From: an uncultured Johnsonella sp.
GTDB taxonomy: Bacteria; Bacillota; Clostridia; Lachnospirales; Lachnospiraceae
Assembly: GCA_937927235.1 (NCBI GenBank)
Contig: CALBCM010000013.1
Location: forward strand, 1-64,000
DNA: 64,000 nt
Direction of reading: 5' to 3'
The notes under the pieces are model-generated. The model was not told the DNA's origin and ran no database searches. It saw only the letters and a list, made by a program, of their open reading frames with translations. Within the stretch, counting starts at the first letter, position 1; every line of letters starts with the position of its first letter. The translations under genes were made by a program, and so were the position numbers. Below are positions 24,996 to 34,816 of this stretch, piece after piece.

Positions 24996-25682
24996 TTAAC
25001 CAGTCCAGTTTACAGTCTTGCAGTCTCTGCTCTCTATTACCATTACCGTTCCGCTCTCAAAGCTTACATAAGCCTTATCTTCTATAATTTCATTGCTTAT
25101 TGTAAGACTGGGATTGCTCCAACTGTCAAGCGTCACCTTGTTAAGAGGGTATTTAAAGCCTTCTATCACAAAATTTTCAACCCTCTTACTGGTTGAAAAA
25201 AAGGCGATGTATTTTCCGTACAGCTTTGATTTATAAAGTTCAAAAGGAGCCGTTTTAAAATATATCTTATTAAATTCATCTAAAATATATACCTTCACTC
25301 CTTCATTAACACATTTATAGGCAAGATGCAGATTTGCCAGTGTGTGGTCCATTCTGCCTCCAAGACAATTTAACAGATAAATTTCCTCCATTCCGGCTTT
25401 GATACACTCCTCTATCGCAAGCTCGCTGTCCGAAGCATCTTTAACAGGGTTATGCCTGACTATGCTTATATTGCTGTTTGCTTTATACCTGTTAAATACC
25501 TCTTTATCTACGGAATCAAAATCACCAAGAATTATATCCGGCATAATGTCTATTGCTTCAAGAGCTTCCAGCCCCGAATCTACAGCAAATATCAGATCTT
25601 CTTTATTTCTGCTTTTTAAAGCATCCTTTAAAAATATTTCACTTGAAGACCTTCCCGCAATTAAATAAGCTGTTTTACTCAT
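24996..25682 (-). CDS. thiN: Thiamine pyrophosphokinase
   Basis: This 228-residue enzyme transfers pyrophosphate from ATP to thiamine, giving thiamine diphosphate. The catalytic acidic cluster DIILGDFDSVD is at about residues 49-59, and LLNCLGGRMDHTLANLHLAY is at about 99-118. Both are typical of the family. The C-terminal domain is beta-rich. It lies two bases downstream of rpe, at the end of the prpC-prkC-rsgA-rpe-thiN operon, the normal order in Clostridia and Bacilli. Confidence 0.93.
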   Translation of the reverse strand: MSKTAYLIAGRSSSEIFLKDALKSRNKEDLIFAVDSGLEALEAIDIMPDIILGDFDSVDKEVFNRYKANSNISIVRHNPVKDASDSELAIEECIKAGMEEIYLLNCLGGRMDHTLANLHLAYKCVNEGVKVYILDEFNKIYFKTAPFELYKSKLYGKYIAFFSTSKRVENFVIEGFKYPLNKVTLDSWSNPSLTISNEIIEDKAYVSFESGTVMVIESRDCKTVNWTG

Positions 25683-25684
25683 AA

Positions 25685-26344
25685 TTAATCTCTTTCTTCA
25701 ATTAAACCCTTGAGAAGTCTTATATTATCAGAAATATCTCCTGAAAATATTGCTGAGCCGGCAACGATATTATCCGCACCCGCCTCTATAATATCCGCTA
25801 TATTTTCCTGATTCACTCCTCCGTCAACCTGAATGGAGTATGAAAGGGAATTATTTTCTTTTATATTTTTTAAGCGCTCTATCTTTTTCTTAGTGTATTC
25901 TATAAACCTTTGTCCTCCGAATCCCGGATTTACACTCATCACCAGTACCATATCCACAAATGGAAGAATTTCGTCCAAAAGCAGTACCGGAGTGGCAGGA
26001 TTTAACGCAATTCCGGCTTTTTTTCCGGCTTTTCTTATCCTTTCAAGTGAAGCATCAAGATGCCTGCAGGCTTCAATATGCAGGGTAAGCGAGTCTGCTC
26101 CCGCTTCTATCATAGCATCAATATATCTTTCAGGAGCTTCCACCATCATGTGAACATCAAGAAACATATCAGTATGCTTATTTAGGGATTTAATAATAGG
26201 CACTCCAAAAGAAATATTCGGGACATACATACCGTCCATCACATCAAGATGGAGATTTTTAATGCCGTTTTGCTTTAATATATCAAGCTGGGATTTAAGA
26301 TTTACAAAATCAGCTGCCAGCAATGAGGGTGATAAAATAATCAT
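25685..26344 (-). CDS. rpe: Ribulose-phosphate 3-epimerase
   Basis: This 219-residue TIM-barrel enzyme of the pentose phosphate pathway interconverts ribulose 5-phosphate and xylulose 5-phosphate. Metal and substrate motifs are LSPSLLAADF at the N terminus, HLDVMDGMYVPNISFG (residues 32-47) and VMSVNPGFGGQRF. The length is normal. Its start overlaps the rsgA stop (ATGA), which suggests translational coupling. Confidence 0.95.
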   Translation of the reverse strand: MIILSPSLLAADFVNLKSQLDILKQNGIKNLHLDVMDGMYVPNISFGVPIIKSLNKHTDMFLDVHMMVEAPERYIDAMIEAGADSLTLHIEACRHLDASLERIRKAGKKAGIALNPATPVLLLDEILPFVDMVLVMSVNPGFGGQRFIEYTKKKIERLKNIKENNSLSYSIQVDGGVNQENIADIIEAGADNIVAGSAIFSGDISDNIRLLKGLIEERD

Positions 26345-27225
26345 AACTGCCTGCTTTTCTCCTTTCTTTTATTCGCAAGTTCATTATATAGCTTTACATA
26401 ATTATCATATCTGAGCCGGGATATAATATTATTCTCAAGAGCTTCTTTTACTGCACAATCCGGCTCGGATATATGTGAGCAAATTGAAAATCTGCATTTT
26501 TTATCCAGCTCTTCAAATTCCGGATAATACTTCCAGAGCTCTTCCTTATCCAGACTGTCAAGAGCTACGGAAGTAAAGCCGGGAGTGTCAAAGATACAGG
26601 TTTCCTCGTCCAGTATAAATACCTCTGAATGTCTTGTAGTATGTCTGCCTCTTTCGATTTTTCTGCTTATAGTCCCCGTCTGCATAGCCGCCTCAGGAAA
26701 AATACGGTTAGTTAGAGAGGACTTTCCTGCTCCTGAGGGACCCGCAAAAAGGGTTGTCTTCCCCTGCAAAAAATTTTTTAAAATATCAATTCCATATCCC
26801 TTGCTGGCACTCGTTACCATAGTTTTATAGCCGACTTTTTTATAAATTTCCACATATTCAGGCAGCTCCGGGCTTAAATCATTTTTATTCCAGAGGATGG
26901 CGGTATCAACTCCCTGCATTTTGATGCTTATAAGATACTTATCAAGCAGGCAAAGCTGAGGCTTAGGCTCTAAAATTGCAAGCACTGCCAATACTACATC
27001 AATATTTGCCGCAGCCGGTCTTATAAGTTCATTTTTCCTTGGAAGAATATCAATTATATTGCCGGTGCTATCGGTTTCATCCAAAATTTCAAATTCGGCA
27101 TAATCTCCGACCAACGGCTTTATCTCCTGTTTTCTGAATAAGCCCTTTGCCCTGCATTCATATAGCTTTCCTTCGGATAATACATAGTAAAAACCTGCTA
27201 TTCCTTTTATTATTCTACCTTTCAT
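26341..27225 (-). CDS. rsgA: Ribosome small-subunit GTPase RsgA
   Basis: This 294-residue, circularly permuted GTPase acts in 30S maturation. An N-terminal OB-like domain is followed by the GTPase core in G4-G5-G1-G3 order (WNKND, then AGPSGAGKSSL, then DTPGF) and a zinc knuckle (CRFSICSHISEPDC). The length is normal. It lies between prkC (47 bases) and rpe (overlap), as in many Firmicutes. Confidence 0.95.
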   Translation of the reverse strand: MKGRIIKGIAGFYYVLSEGKLYECRAKGLFRKQEIKPLVGDYAEFEILDETDSTGNIIDILPRKNELIRPAAANIDVVLAVLAILEPKPQLCLLDKYLISIKMQGVDTAILWNKNDLSPELPEYVEIYKKVGYKTMVTSASKGYGIDILKNFLQGKTTLFAGPSGAGKSSLTNRIFPEAAMQTGTISRKIERGRHTTRHSEVFILDEETCIFDTPGFTSVALDSLDKEELWKYYPEFEELDKKCRFSICSHISEPDCAVKEALENNIISRLRYDNYVKLYNELANKRKEKSRQL

Positions 27226-27272
27226 AAATTTAAAGCTTTTTCTCCATCTTCCTCCAATCCTTATAGTAAGAT

Positions 27273-29381
27273 TTATTCTACCTTGAAAAACTCTACACTA
27301 TATGATTTTAATACATTATTATTGTCAGTTTCCACAACCTCTACAGCTCCCTGCTCCACTCCGTAAGCACCTTCAATATTTTTAAATCTTACCGGCAGCA
27401 AAGTATCTCCGGTAACCTTTCGGGGCTCCATAAGTGTGGTATAGACAACCTGACCGTTTACCGTCTGTCTAAGCCTTATCATTATAGTTATGCTGGTGGC
27501 TGCCGAACCCGGCCCTATAAGGTCGGACAGATTATAAGTTGCATCTATTGAAGCTAAATATTTATAGTTCTTAGGTGCCGCCGTAGTAACTGCAGTCGGC
27601 TCGGTCTGAGGCTGAGGCTTGGCTCCAAGGCTTAAAACATAATCTATTTTAGACCATTCATTTAATACAGTATCTTCATCTGCTGACTGTGAAATCACAC
27701 TGCCCTTAGGTACAGTATCATTATATTCGCTTTTTACCTCACCTACAGACAGCTTTGAACCTTTCAGGAGCTTTTGTGCCTCAGCCTCCGTTTTGCCTAC
27801 CAGCTTAGGCACCTTAGTCTGTCTTATCTCCCTTCCCTTACTTGAATACAGGGTTACAGTCCCTCCCTTGGCTACCATATCCGGTTCATACCTTATCAGC
27901 ATTCCACGCTCTATATTATCACTGAACTGCTCCACTATATTGACCTTAAGTCCCAGATTTTCCAGCACATTTTTCGCATTTTCAGCACTCATCTTATCTA
28001 TGCCTATCTGCTTTACATTCACCTTATCGCTTCCAAGACTTACAATTACTTCAACATTTGAATATTTTTCAAGCTTTTCATTTGCCGCCGGGTTCTGAGA
28101 AATAATATAGCCCTTTTCAACAGTATCATTATAAATGCTTTCCTTAACCTTGAGCTGCAACGAGAGCTCCTTGAGTCTTTCCTGTGCCAGCTCCTGATTC
28201 ATACCGGTAATATAGGGCACGCTCACAAGTGCTTCGTCAGCCTGAGAGCTTGAATTAATAACAGGGTTTGAGCTTGTCAAATCTATTCTTTTGTTTTTCT
28301 TATCTAATATACCACTTATTATTATAAAAATAAATACAAGTACGAAAACAAGTATAAAAGCTATGATAATGCCTGCAACCGTCATAGCTTTATCAAAGCC
28401 TGTTCTTTCTTCCTCCTGCTGATTAAGGATGGTTTCTTTATTTGCATTTTTGTTTGGAGCAGCTTTAATATTTCCTCGTCCCTGAGCAGGTCTGACGCTA
28501 CTTACAGGTTTGAACATCATGGTATCTCCATTTGGAGAAGCCTTTGCAGCCTCCCTTACTTTTACAGGAGCAATAATACTTTTAAGCTCTGCAATGAGCT
28601 CATCAATGTAGGCATATCTTCTTTCAGGCCTTTTTTGCATACATCTTAAAATAATTCTTTCCAGCCCCTCATTTATATCGGGATACTTCACTCTTGGAGG
28701 TACAGGGATATTTTCCACATGAGCCAGTGCCACGCTTACCGCAGTGCTTCCTTCAAAAGGAGGTCTGCCGCAGACCATCTCATACATGGTGACACCGAGT
28801 GAGTATATATCACTTCTTTCATCGGTGCCCCCTCCCTTAGCCTGCTCCGGTGAAATATAGTATACAGAGCCTATTGCCATATTAAAAGGCTCGGAATAAG
28901 CCGCCCCTGCAATTCCGAAATCTGCAACCTTTATATCTGCATTTTTTGATATAATGATGTTTTGCGGTTTTATATCACGGTGTATAATCCCCCTCTTATG
29001 AGCAGCCTTAATTCCGTACGCTACCTGTAAGGAAAGAGCTATAGTTTCCTTGGAATCAAGCCTGCCCTTTCTTGCTATATAAGTCTTAAGCGTAATTCCA
29101 TCAATAAGCTCCATTACTATAAAGTGAAGTCTTCCGTCATCAACTACATCATATACTCTTACTATATTATCATCTTCAAGCCTTGCTACCGACTGTGCCT
29201 CTATCTTAAATCTTTTAACAAATCTTTCATTATCGGCAAATTCACTTTTAAGTATTTTAATTGCAACAAATCTTTCGAGTGTATGACATCTCGCCTTATA
29301 TACCTCAGACATACCGCCTGAACCTATTTTTTCTATAATTTCATATCTGTTCAGCAGAAAAGTCCCCGGTCTTAATATCAT
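27273..29381 (-). CDS. prkC: PASTA-domain Ser/Thr protein kinase PrkC
   Basis: This 702-residue membrane kinase senses cell-wall fragments. The kinase domain spans residues about 11-270 with HRDIKPQN and DFG present. A Pro/Asn-rich juxtamembrane stretch follows, and one membrane segment lies at about 335-358. Three PASTA repeats follow at about 392-455, 455-520 and 523-590; the first and third begin with VPxxxGM or VPKLVGK. After the last repeat comes a Thr/Pro linker and a further beta-rich domain of about 90 residues. Its start overlaps the prpC stop, as in known phosphatase-kinase pairs. Confidence 0.96.
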   Translation of the reverse strand: MILRPGTFLLNRYEIIEKIGSGGMSEVYKARCHTLERFVAIKILKSEFADNERFVKRFKIEAQSVARLEDDNIVRVYDVVDDGRLHFIVMELIDGITLKTYIARKGRLDSKETIALSLQVAYGIKAAHKRGIIHRDIKPQNIIISKNADIKVADFGIAGAAYSEPFNMAIGSVYYISPEQAKGGGTDERSDIYSLGVTMYEMVCGRPPFEGSTAVSVALAHVENIPVPPRVKYPDINEGLERIILRCMQKRPERRYAYIDELIAELKSIIAPVKVREAAKASPNGDTMMFKPVSSVRPAQGRGNIKAAPNKNANKETILNQQEEERTGFDKAMTVAGIIIAFILVFVLVFIFIIISGILDKKNKRIDLTSSNPVINSSSQADEALVSVPYITGMNQELAQERLKELSLQLKVKESIYNDTVEKGYIISQNPAANEKLEKYSNVEVIVSLGSDKVNVKQIGIDKMSAENAKNVLENLGLKVNIVEQFSDNIERGMLIRYEPDMVAKGGTVTLYSSKGREIRQTKVPKLVGKTEAEAQKLLKGSKLSVGEVKSEYNDTVPKGSVISQSADEDTVLNEWSKIDYVLSLGAKPQPQTEPTAVTTAAPKNYKYLASIDATYNLSDLIGPGSAATSITIMIRLRQTVNGQVVYTTLMEPRKVTGDTLLPVRFKNIEGAYGVEQGAVEVVETDNNNVLKSYSVEFFKVE

Positions 29382-30124
29382 AAAGCCACCTCGTCTGTAC
29401 CATAAGCCGCAAGAATTACTGAAATATTGTCCATTCCTCCGCAGCAGTTTGCAGTGTCTACAAGCTTTCGGGCAGCACCCTCAAGGCTGTCGGCACCTTT
29501 TATTATTTTAAATATATCCTCATCACTAATCATATTAGTTAAACCGTCAGAGCAGAGCAGCACAATATCGTCCTTCTCCAAATCCACTTCAAAAACATCT
29601 ATATTCAGTTCTTTTTTTACTCCTACTGCCCGCGTAATTAAATTTTTATTTTTTCTATATTCCTCACTGTTTCTGTCTATCAATCCCTTCAGCACCATTT
29701 CTTCCACATAGGAATGGTCCCTTGTAATTTGCTTTATATTATTATTCACAAGGTATAATCTGCTGTCACCCACATTACATACATACATAATCCTGTCAAC
29801 TATACTTGCAGCAACTATAGTTGTTCCCATGCCTTTTAAAGCACCGTTTTTTGAGGCTTTTTCATAAACTGCAAAGTTTGCGTAATCTATCCCGTCTACA
29901 AGCAGTGACGCAGGTAAGTTCCCCGTAGAAGAATTATTTTGTAAATACTCCACAAGATACCTGATAGTACATTTTGAAGCATAACCGCCAGCTTTTTCTC
30001 CACCCATGCCGTCAGCCACTACATATAAATTCGGCAGTCCCCCTACAGGTCCGGAGCTGGCAAAAATATTATCTTGATTTACTTTCCGCACCATACCTTT
30101 ATCAGACACTGTAGCTACACGCAT
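29378..30124 (-). CDS. prpC: PP2C-family protein phosphatase PrpC
   Basis: This 248-residue metal-dependent phosphatase removes phosphates put on by PrkC. The metal-binding aspartates sit in VVADGMGGEKAG, LLCSDGLTNM and GGMDNISVIL, and VGDSRLYL is also present. The gene overlaps prkC by four bases and is likely the first gene of that operon. Its upstream region is the terminator of the small lipoprotein. Confidence 0.95.
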   Translation of the reverse strand: MRVATVSDKGMVRKVNQDNIFASSGPVGGLPNLYVVADGMGGEKAGGYASKCTIRYLVEYLQNNSSTGNLPASLLVDGIDYANFAVYEKASKNGALKGMGTTIVAASIVDRIMYVCNVGDSRLYLVNNNIKQITRDHSYVEEMVLKGLIDRNSEEYRKNKNLITRAVGVKKELNIDVFEVDLEKDDIVLLCSDGLTNMISDEDIFKIIKGADSLEGAARKLVDTANCCGGMDNISVILAAYGTDEVAL

Positions 30125-30211
30125 ATCTGCTTTTCCTCCTGTTAAAATTTTTTAAATGATTAAATTTTAATCCCAGCTATAATAGCATAAAATACATTTA
30201 ATTAATAGTAT

Positions 30212-30251
30212 AAAAACAAAGCACGTATATGGAATTCCACATACATGCTTT
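30212..30251 (-). terminator. Terminator after small lipoprotein
   Basis: The stem AAAGCATGTATGTGG / CCATATACGTGCTTT (two wobble-type differences) is followed by GTTTTTATA on the minus strand. Confidence 0.85.
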
Positions 30252-30301
30252 ATTTTACCCGAAAGTTCACCGGATTCAAGATTTATAAATAAATTTCAGA
30301 A

Positions 30302-30502
30302 CTACTGTGCCTGTGATGAGCTCTGCTCTGCCTGGCTAGCCATTGTAGTTTCTCCGGCTTTTGTGCTTTCAGCAGCCTTGGTAGTTTCACCTGCCTGTGT
30401 TTCAGCAGCCTTGGTAGTTTCAGCCGGCTTGCTTCCGCCGCCACAGGCAGTTGTGCTTAATACAAGTGTTCCTAAGATAAATGCTCCTAATAATTTTTTC
30501 AT
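30302..30502 (-). CDS. Small repeat-rich lipoprotein
   Basis: This 66-residue protein starts at the ATG at 30502, behind a GGAGAG-type site; an upstream start would add 17 residues with no signal. MKKLLGAFILGTLVLSTTAC is a lipoprotein signal with lipobox LSTTAC. The mature part is only about 47 residues and consists of near-repeats of ETTKAAE, with no aromatic or hydrophobic core. It may be a surface-exposed tether. The function is unknown. It lies alone between rlmN and prpC. Confidence 0.7.
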   Translation of the reverse strand: MKKLLGAFILGTLVLSTTACGGGSKPAETTKAAETQAGETTKAAESTKAGETTMASQAEQSSSQAQ

Positions 30503-30692
30503 AATCTCTCCTCTGTTGTAAAAACATAAAGTTAAAAATTTATATCTCAGCATACATATTTTTCAATGTAATCTTAGATACGGCATTATAATAACACAAG
30601 CTTATAAAATTTTCCACTATTTTTTTACAAAATACATTTACCGACTCTTTATCCTGTTACTTTGCCGTTTTTGTTATTTTTCTAAGCACCTA

Positions 30693-31733
30693 TTATATTT
30701 CACTGTTCTCAGCTTCATAATGCCGTCTTAGCTGACCGCAGGCACCATCTATATCTCTGCCCATTTCACGCCTTATTGTCGCATTAATTCCCGCTTTTAA
30801 AAGCTGGTTTTTAAAAGCCTCAACTCTTTTTTTATCAGATTGCCTGTAGCTTCTTTCTTCTATGGGATTAACCGGTATAAGATTGACATGAGCCTTGCTG
30901 TGTTTTATTAATTTAATAAGCTTTTGTGCCTCCTGGCTGCTGTCATTTACACCGGCAACAAGTGCATATTCAAAGGACACTCTCCTGCCGGTCTTTTTGA
31001 AATAGTAGTCACAGGCGGCAAGGACTTCATCTATGTTATAAGCCCGAGCAATCGGCATAAGCTTTTTTCTGGTTTCATTGTCGGGAGCGTGCAGTGAAAG
31101 TGCCAGTGTCACTGCAAGCTTGTCATCAGCCAGTCTTTTCATCTGAGGCACTATCCCGCAGGTGGAGATGGTTATATTTCTTCGGCTTATATTTACACCC
31201 TGCTCATCGCTTATCATCTTTACAAAGCTTACTACATTTTCATAGTTATCCATAGGCTCTCCGGCTCCCATGATAACTATATTTGAAATTCTTTCGCCCA
31301 CACTCTCAGTTATAGCATAAACCTGAGCAAGCATTTCGGCATTTGTAAGATTTCTGACCAGCCCTCCAAGGGTTGAAGCACAGAAGGTACAGCCCATTTT
31401 ACAGCCTACCTGTGAAGATATGCAGACGGAATTGCCATGCTTATATCTCATAAACACACTCTCTATTATATTATTATCATCAAGCTTAAAGAGATATTTT
31501 CTAGTGCCGTCGATCGGCGACTCTTTAAACAGCACCTCCTTAAGTCCTGAAATATAATAATCCTTACTAAGCTTTTGCTTCAGATCCAGAGGAATGTTAT
31601 TCATTTCATCAAAGCTTAGCACATGCTTAATATGGAGCCATTTATATAACTGCCCGGCACGGTAGGCAGGCTCTTTGATGTTTTTTATTATTTCATTAAT
31701 TTCGTTAAAATCTAAAGTCTTTAAGTCTTTCAT
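30693..31733 (-). CDS. rlmN: Dual-specificity RNA methyltransferase RlmN
   Basis: This 346-residue radical SAM enzyme methylates A2503 of 23S rRNA and A37 of some tRNAs. The iron-sulfur cluster motif CKMGCTFCAS is at about residues 118-127. The GAGEPMDNYENV SAM loop and a C-terminal Cys in DIDGACGQL are also present. The length is normal. It lies 9 bases behind rsmB in the same operon. Confidence 0.95.
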   Translation of the reverse strand: MKDLKTLDFNEINEIIKNIKEPAYRAGQLYKWLHIKHVLSFDEMNNIPLDLKQKLSKDYYISGLKEVLFKESPIDGTRKYLFKLDDNNIIESVFMRYKHGNSVCISSQVGCKMGCTFCASTLGGLVRNLTNAEMLAQVYAITESVGERISNIVIMGAGEPMDNYENVVSFVKMISDEQGVNISRRNITISTCGIVPQMKRLADDKLAVTLALSLHAPDNETRKKLMPIARAYNIDEVLAACDYYFKKTGRRVSFEYALVAGVNDSSQEAQKLIKLIKHSKAHVNLIPVNPIEERSYRQSDKKRVEAFKNQLLKAGINATIRREMGRDIDGACGQLRRHYEAENSEI

Positions 31734-31742
31734 AATTAATTT

Positions 31743-33080
31743 CTAAAGCTTTTGAAGCACAGCTATGAAAAATCCGTCATTACTGTTTATTTTAGGTATG
31801 AGCTGCAGGCAGCCTTTTCGTGGCGTATCTGTCTCAAGGATTTTCGTTATCTCATCAAAATTTAAATCCACTAACTTAAATTCCGAATGCTTTTTAATAA
31901 AATAGTCTATATTGTCCTCATTTTCATTCTTGTTTAAAGTGCAGGTGCTATACACCAGCCTGCCTCCAGGTTTAATATATAAGGCTGCATTTTCCAGAAT
32001 GGCTCTTTGCAGCTTTACCAGCTGCCTGCATTTTTCTTCAGTTATATTATACTTTATGTCGGGTTTTCTTCCTATAACTCCAAGCCCTGAGCAGGGAAGG
32101 TCGGCTATCAGTAAATCTGCCGTATTTTCAAGCCTGCTGTTATAAACTGCGGCATTATTTATACCGCAGCTTATATTCTTAAAGCCTGATTTCTTAATAT
32201 TTTCCTCAAGCTTTTGAACTTTATATTCACTTACATCAAAAGCCATCACCTTTCCGCTTCCCTTAAGCAAATCTGCTGCGTGCAGGGTCTTTCCTCCCGG
32301 TGCCGCACAAAGGTCAACAACGACCGCTCCTTTTTTAATTCCGGCAAGCTTGGTAATAAGAAATGAGCCTATGTCCTGAATATACGCACTGCCATCAGAT
32401 AATATTTCAAGCCTTGAAAGGCTGTCGAAACCTGAAATATAGATGTATTCATTAAACAGCTCCGATTGCTTTGCCCTGATTCCCAATGTTGCAAGCTTGT
32501 TTAAAATCTCATCCGGAGAAGCTTTTGAAGTATTTACTCGTATCCCCGTAGGATTTTCCGATAAAAAGGCTTTAAGAATTGAAGCGGCAGTTTCTTCTCC
32601 GTACCGGCTGTATAAAAGCTTAATAATCCATTCAGGCATTGAATAGGCTATAGCTTTATCCGGAAACTCTATCTCTCCTATATTTAAAGCTATCTTCCTC
32701 AGCACTGCATTCACATAGCCTCGCAGTCCGAAAAAGCCGCGGCTTTTCGCAAGCTTCACCGCTTCATTGCAGACCGCTCCCGCAGGTACCTTATCCATAC
32801 ACATCAGCTGGTACACACTTATTCTGAGTATGTTTCGGATATAGGGTCTTAGCTTGCAGGGCTTTACACTGCTGTACAGCCCTATAATGTAATCAATACA
32901 AATAAGATTTTCAAAAGTCCCCTTAACCAGCCTTGAGATAAAAGCTCTTTCTGCTTTTGACAGATAGGCATATTTTCTCATTGCCCTGTCCAGAAATTCA
33001 TTTATATTTTTATTGCTTTCCTGTATTGCAGCTATAAGCTCTACTGCCGCCTCCCGCTCATTAATATGCTTATTAATCAC
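31743..33080 (-). CDS. rsmB: 16S rRNA (cytosine967-C5)-methyltransferase RsmB
   Basis: This 445-residue enzyme has an N-terminal NusB-like RNA-binding domain (about 1-140) and a C-terminal SAM methyltransferase. Motifs seen are VVDLCAAPGGKTLHAAD (SAM), DLPCSGLGVIGRKPD (motif IV Cys) and STCTLNKNEN (motif VI Cys). The gene overlaps the zinc-protease gene before it by eight bases. Confidence 0.95.
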   Translation of the reverse strand: MINKHINEREAAVELIAAIQESNKNINEFLDRAMRKYAYLSKAERAFISRLVKGTFENLICIDYIIGLYSSVKPCKLRPYIRNILRISVYQLMCMDKVPAGAVCNEAVKLAKSRGFFGLRGYVNAVLRKIALNIGEIEFPDKAIAYSMPEWIIKLLYSRYGEETAASILKAFLSENPTGIRVNTSKASPDEILNKLATLGIRAKQSELFNEYIYISGFDSLSRLEILSDGSAYIQDIGSFLITKLAGIKKGAVVVDLCAAPGGKTLHAADLLKGSGKVMAFDVSEYKVQKLEENIKKSGFKNISCGINNAAVYNSRLENTADLLIADLPCSGLGVIGRKPDIKYNITEEKCRQLVKLQRAILENAALYIKPGGRLVYSTCTLNKNENEDNIDYFIKKHSEFKLVDLNFDEITKILETDTPRKGCLQLIPKINSNDGFFIAVLQKL

Positions 33081-33753
33081 GCCTGCTCCTTGAAAGTATT
33101 ACAAGCCTTAAAAGCTGCAAAGCACTGGCTGCGGCTCCTGCCACATAGGTAAGTGCCGCTGCATTAAGCACTTTCTTTGCAGACTTTATTTCATCCTGAG
33201 GCAGGATTTTGCCGGATTCCAGCTGTCTGAGCGCTCTTGCTGAAGCATCGTACTCCACCGGCAGGGTAACTATCTGAAACAGTACCACAAAAAGAAACAT
33301 AAAAATTCCGATTTGTATAAAAATCCCTCCGGATTTTCCCAGTAAAAAGCCTACAAACACCAAGGGCCATGCCAGAGTGCTTCCTATATTTGCTACCGGA
33401 AATATAAGTGAGCGAAGGTTTAAAGGCAGGTATTCATTATTGTCCTGTATTGCATGACCGCATTCATGCGCTGCTACGCTTATTGCCGCTATTGAGGTTG
33501 AATTATAGATTCCCTCACTGAGATTTACCGTCTTTTCGGCAGGGTTGTAATTATCTGTCAGTTGCCCTTGCACCTGTCTTACATCTACATCATAGATTCC
33601 ATTATTTCTTAATATCATTAAAGCGGCATCAGCTCCGCGCATGCCCGCTCTGCTTGGTACTCTTGAATATTTAGAATAGGTTGCCCTAAGCTTTGCACTT
33701 GCAAGCATGGCAATTCCTATACCTATAAGAACCAGTATATAAGTAGAGTACAT
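33073..33753 (-). CDS. Membrane zinc metallopeptidase, YugP/DUF2044 type
   Basis: This 226-residue protein has an N-terminal membrane segment, the zinc motif HECGH in SVAAHECGHAIQDN, and three further hydrophobic segments. Family proteins (YugP, neutral zinc metallopeptidase) are predicted membrane proteases without a firm substrate. The position between fmt and rsmB is common in Clostridia. The start follows AAGGAGGATAA. Confidence 0.88.
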   Translation of the reverse strand: MYSTYILVLIGIGIAMLASAKLRATYSKYSRVPSRAGMRGADAALMILRNNGIYDVDVRQVQGQLTDNYNPAEKTVNLSEGIYNSTSIAAISVAAHECGHAIQDNNEYLPLNLRSLIFPVANIGSTLAWPLVFVGFLLGKSGGIFIQIGIFMFLFVVLFQIVTLPVEYDASARALRQLESGKILPQDEIKSAKKVLNAAALTYVAGAAASALQLLRLVILSRSRRD

Positions 33754-33812
33754 ATTTATCCTCCTTCTATATTTTATGTTAAGTCAGCTCCATCTGTTTA
33801 CATTAAGCTTCA

Positions 33813-34757
33813 TTATTTAAGCAGCATTTCTTTTATAGTATAACCTCTTAAAAATGCAGGAGTTTCCATGCGCTTTTTACCCTCAAGCTGTAATTCAAGT
33901 ATCTCCAGCAGACTCTCCCTGCATACAGCAAAGAGTCTTTCTTTCGCACATATCAGACCTCCATAAGATAGTGCCTCCGCCTGTAAATCGACAAACAAGG
34001 CAGGCTCACATACACGAGCCCTCCATATTTTCAAGGTTTTTCCGTCAAGCCGTGTATAAGCACTGGGCCAGGGGGTCAGTCCTCTTATAAGTCTTTCTAT
34101 AGACAGCGCCGATTTTGAAAAATCTATAAGTCCGAGCTGCTTTTTTATAATTGCAGCATAGGAGCTTTCCGCCTCATTCTGCTTTTGAGGCTCTATATTT
34201 CCTTTTTTTAAATCCTTTAGTGTATCAAGTATAGCTTCTCCGCCTAAGGCTGCAAGCTTGTCAAAAAGCTCCCCCGCATTTTCCTTTTCACCTATCTCAG
34301 TTGGGTACTGCCTTAAGATGTCGCCCTTATCAAGTCCCTCATTCATCAGCATGGTAGTAATCCCGGTTTTTTTCAGCCCATCAATAATAGCCCATTGCAC
34401 AGGTGCTGCCCCCCTGTAAGCCGGCAGTAGTGAGGCATGTATATTTATACAGCCGAAGGGCGGCAGTTCAAGGATTCTTTTAGGAAGCAGTTTCCCATAA
34501 GCGGCAACCACAAATACTTCTGCCGCTAGAGCCTGTAATTCATTAAAAATTTCATCACCCTTAAGATTCTCAGGCTGAAGCACCGGTATTTGATGCTTAA
34601 GAGCTTCCCGCTTTACAGGTGTAAAGCTCACCTCATAGCCTCTGCCTCTCGGTTTATCTTCTCCTGTCACTACTGCTGCTATCTCATGTCCTCCGCTTAT
34701 AAGCGCTTTAAGTGCTTCAAGTGCAAAATCAGGAGTACCCATAAAAACTATTTTCAT
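33813..34757 (-). CDS. fmt: Methionyl-tRNA formyltransferase
   Basis: This 314-residue enzyme formylates initiator Met-tRNA. MKIVFMGTPDFALEALKALI is the folate-enzyme start, and CINIHASLLPAYRGAAPVQWA holds the catalytic Asn-His region. The C-terminal RNA-binding domain is complete. It lies downstream of def, and both act on N-terminal formyl-Met. Confidence 0.95.
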   Translation of the reverse strand: MKIVFMGTPDFALEALKALISGGHEIAAVVTGEDKPRGRGYEVSFTPVKREALKHQIPVLQPENLKGDEIFNELQALAAEVFVVAAYGKLLPKRILELPPFGCINIHASLLPAYRGAAPVQWAIIDGLKKTGITTMLMNEGLDKGDILRQYPTEIGEKENAGELFDKLAALGGEAILDTLKDLKKGNIEPQKQNEAESSYAAIIKKQLGLIDFSKSALSIERLIRGLTPWPSAYTRLDGKTLKIWRARVCEPALFVDLQAEALSYGGLICAKERLFAVCRESLLEILELQLEGKKRMETPAFLRGYTIKEMLLK

Positions 34758-34816
34758 CTGCGTTTTAACTCCGATATCTTTAATTTAAAAACCGCTGCTC
34801 TACGCCTTAAATTTTC

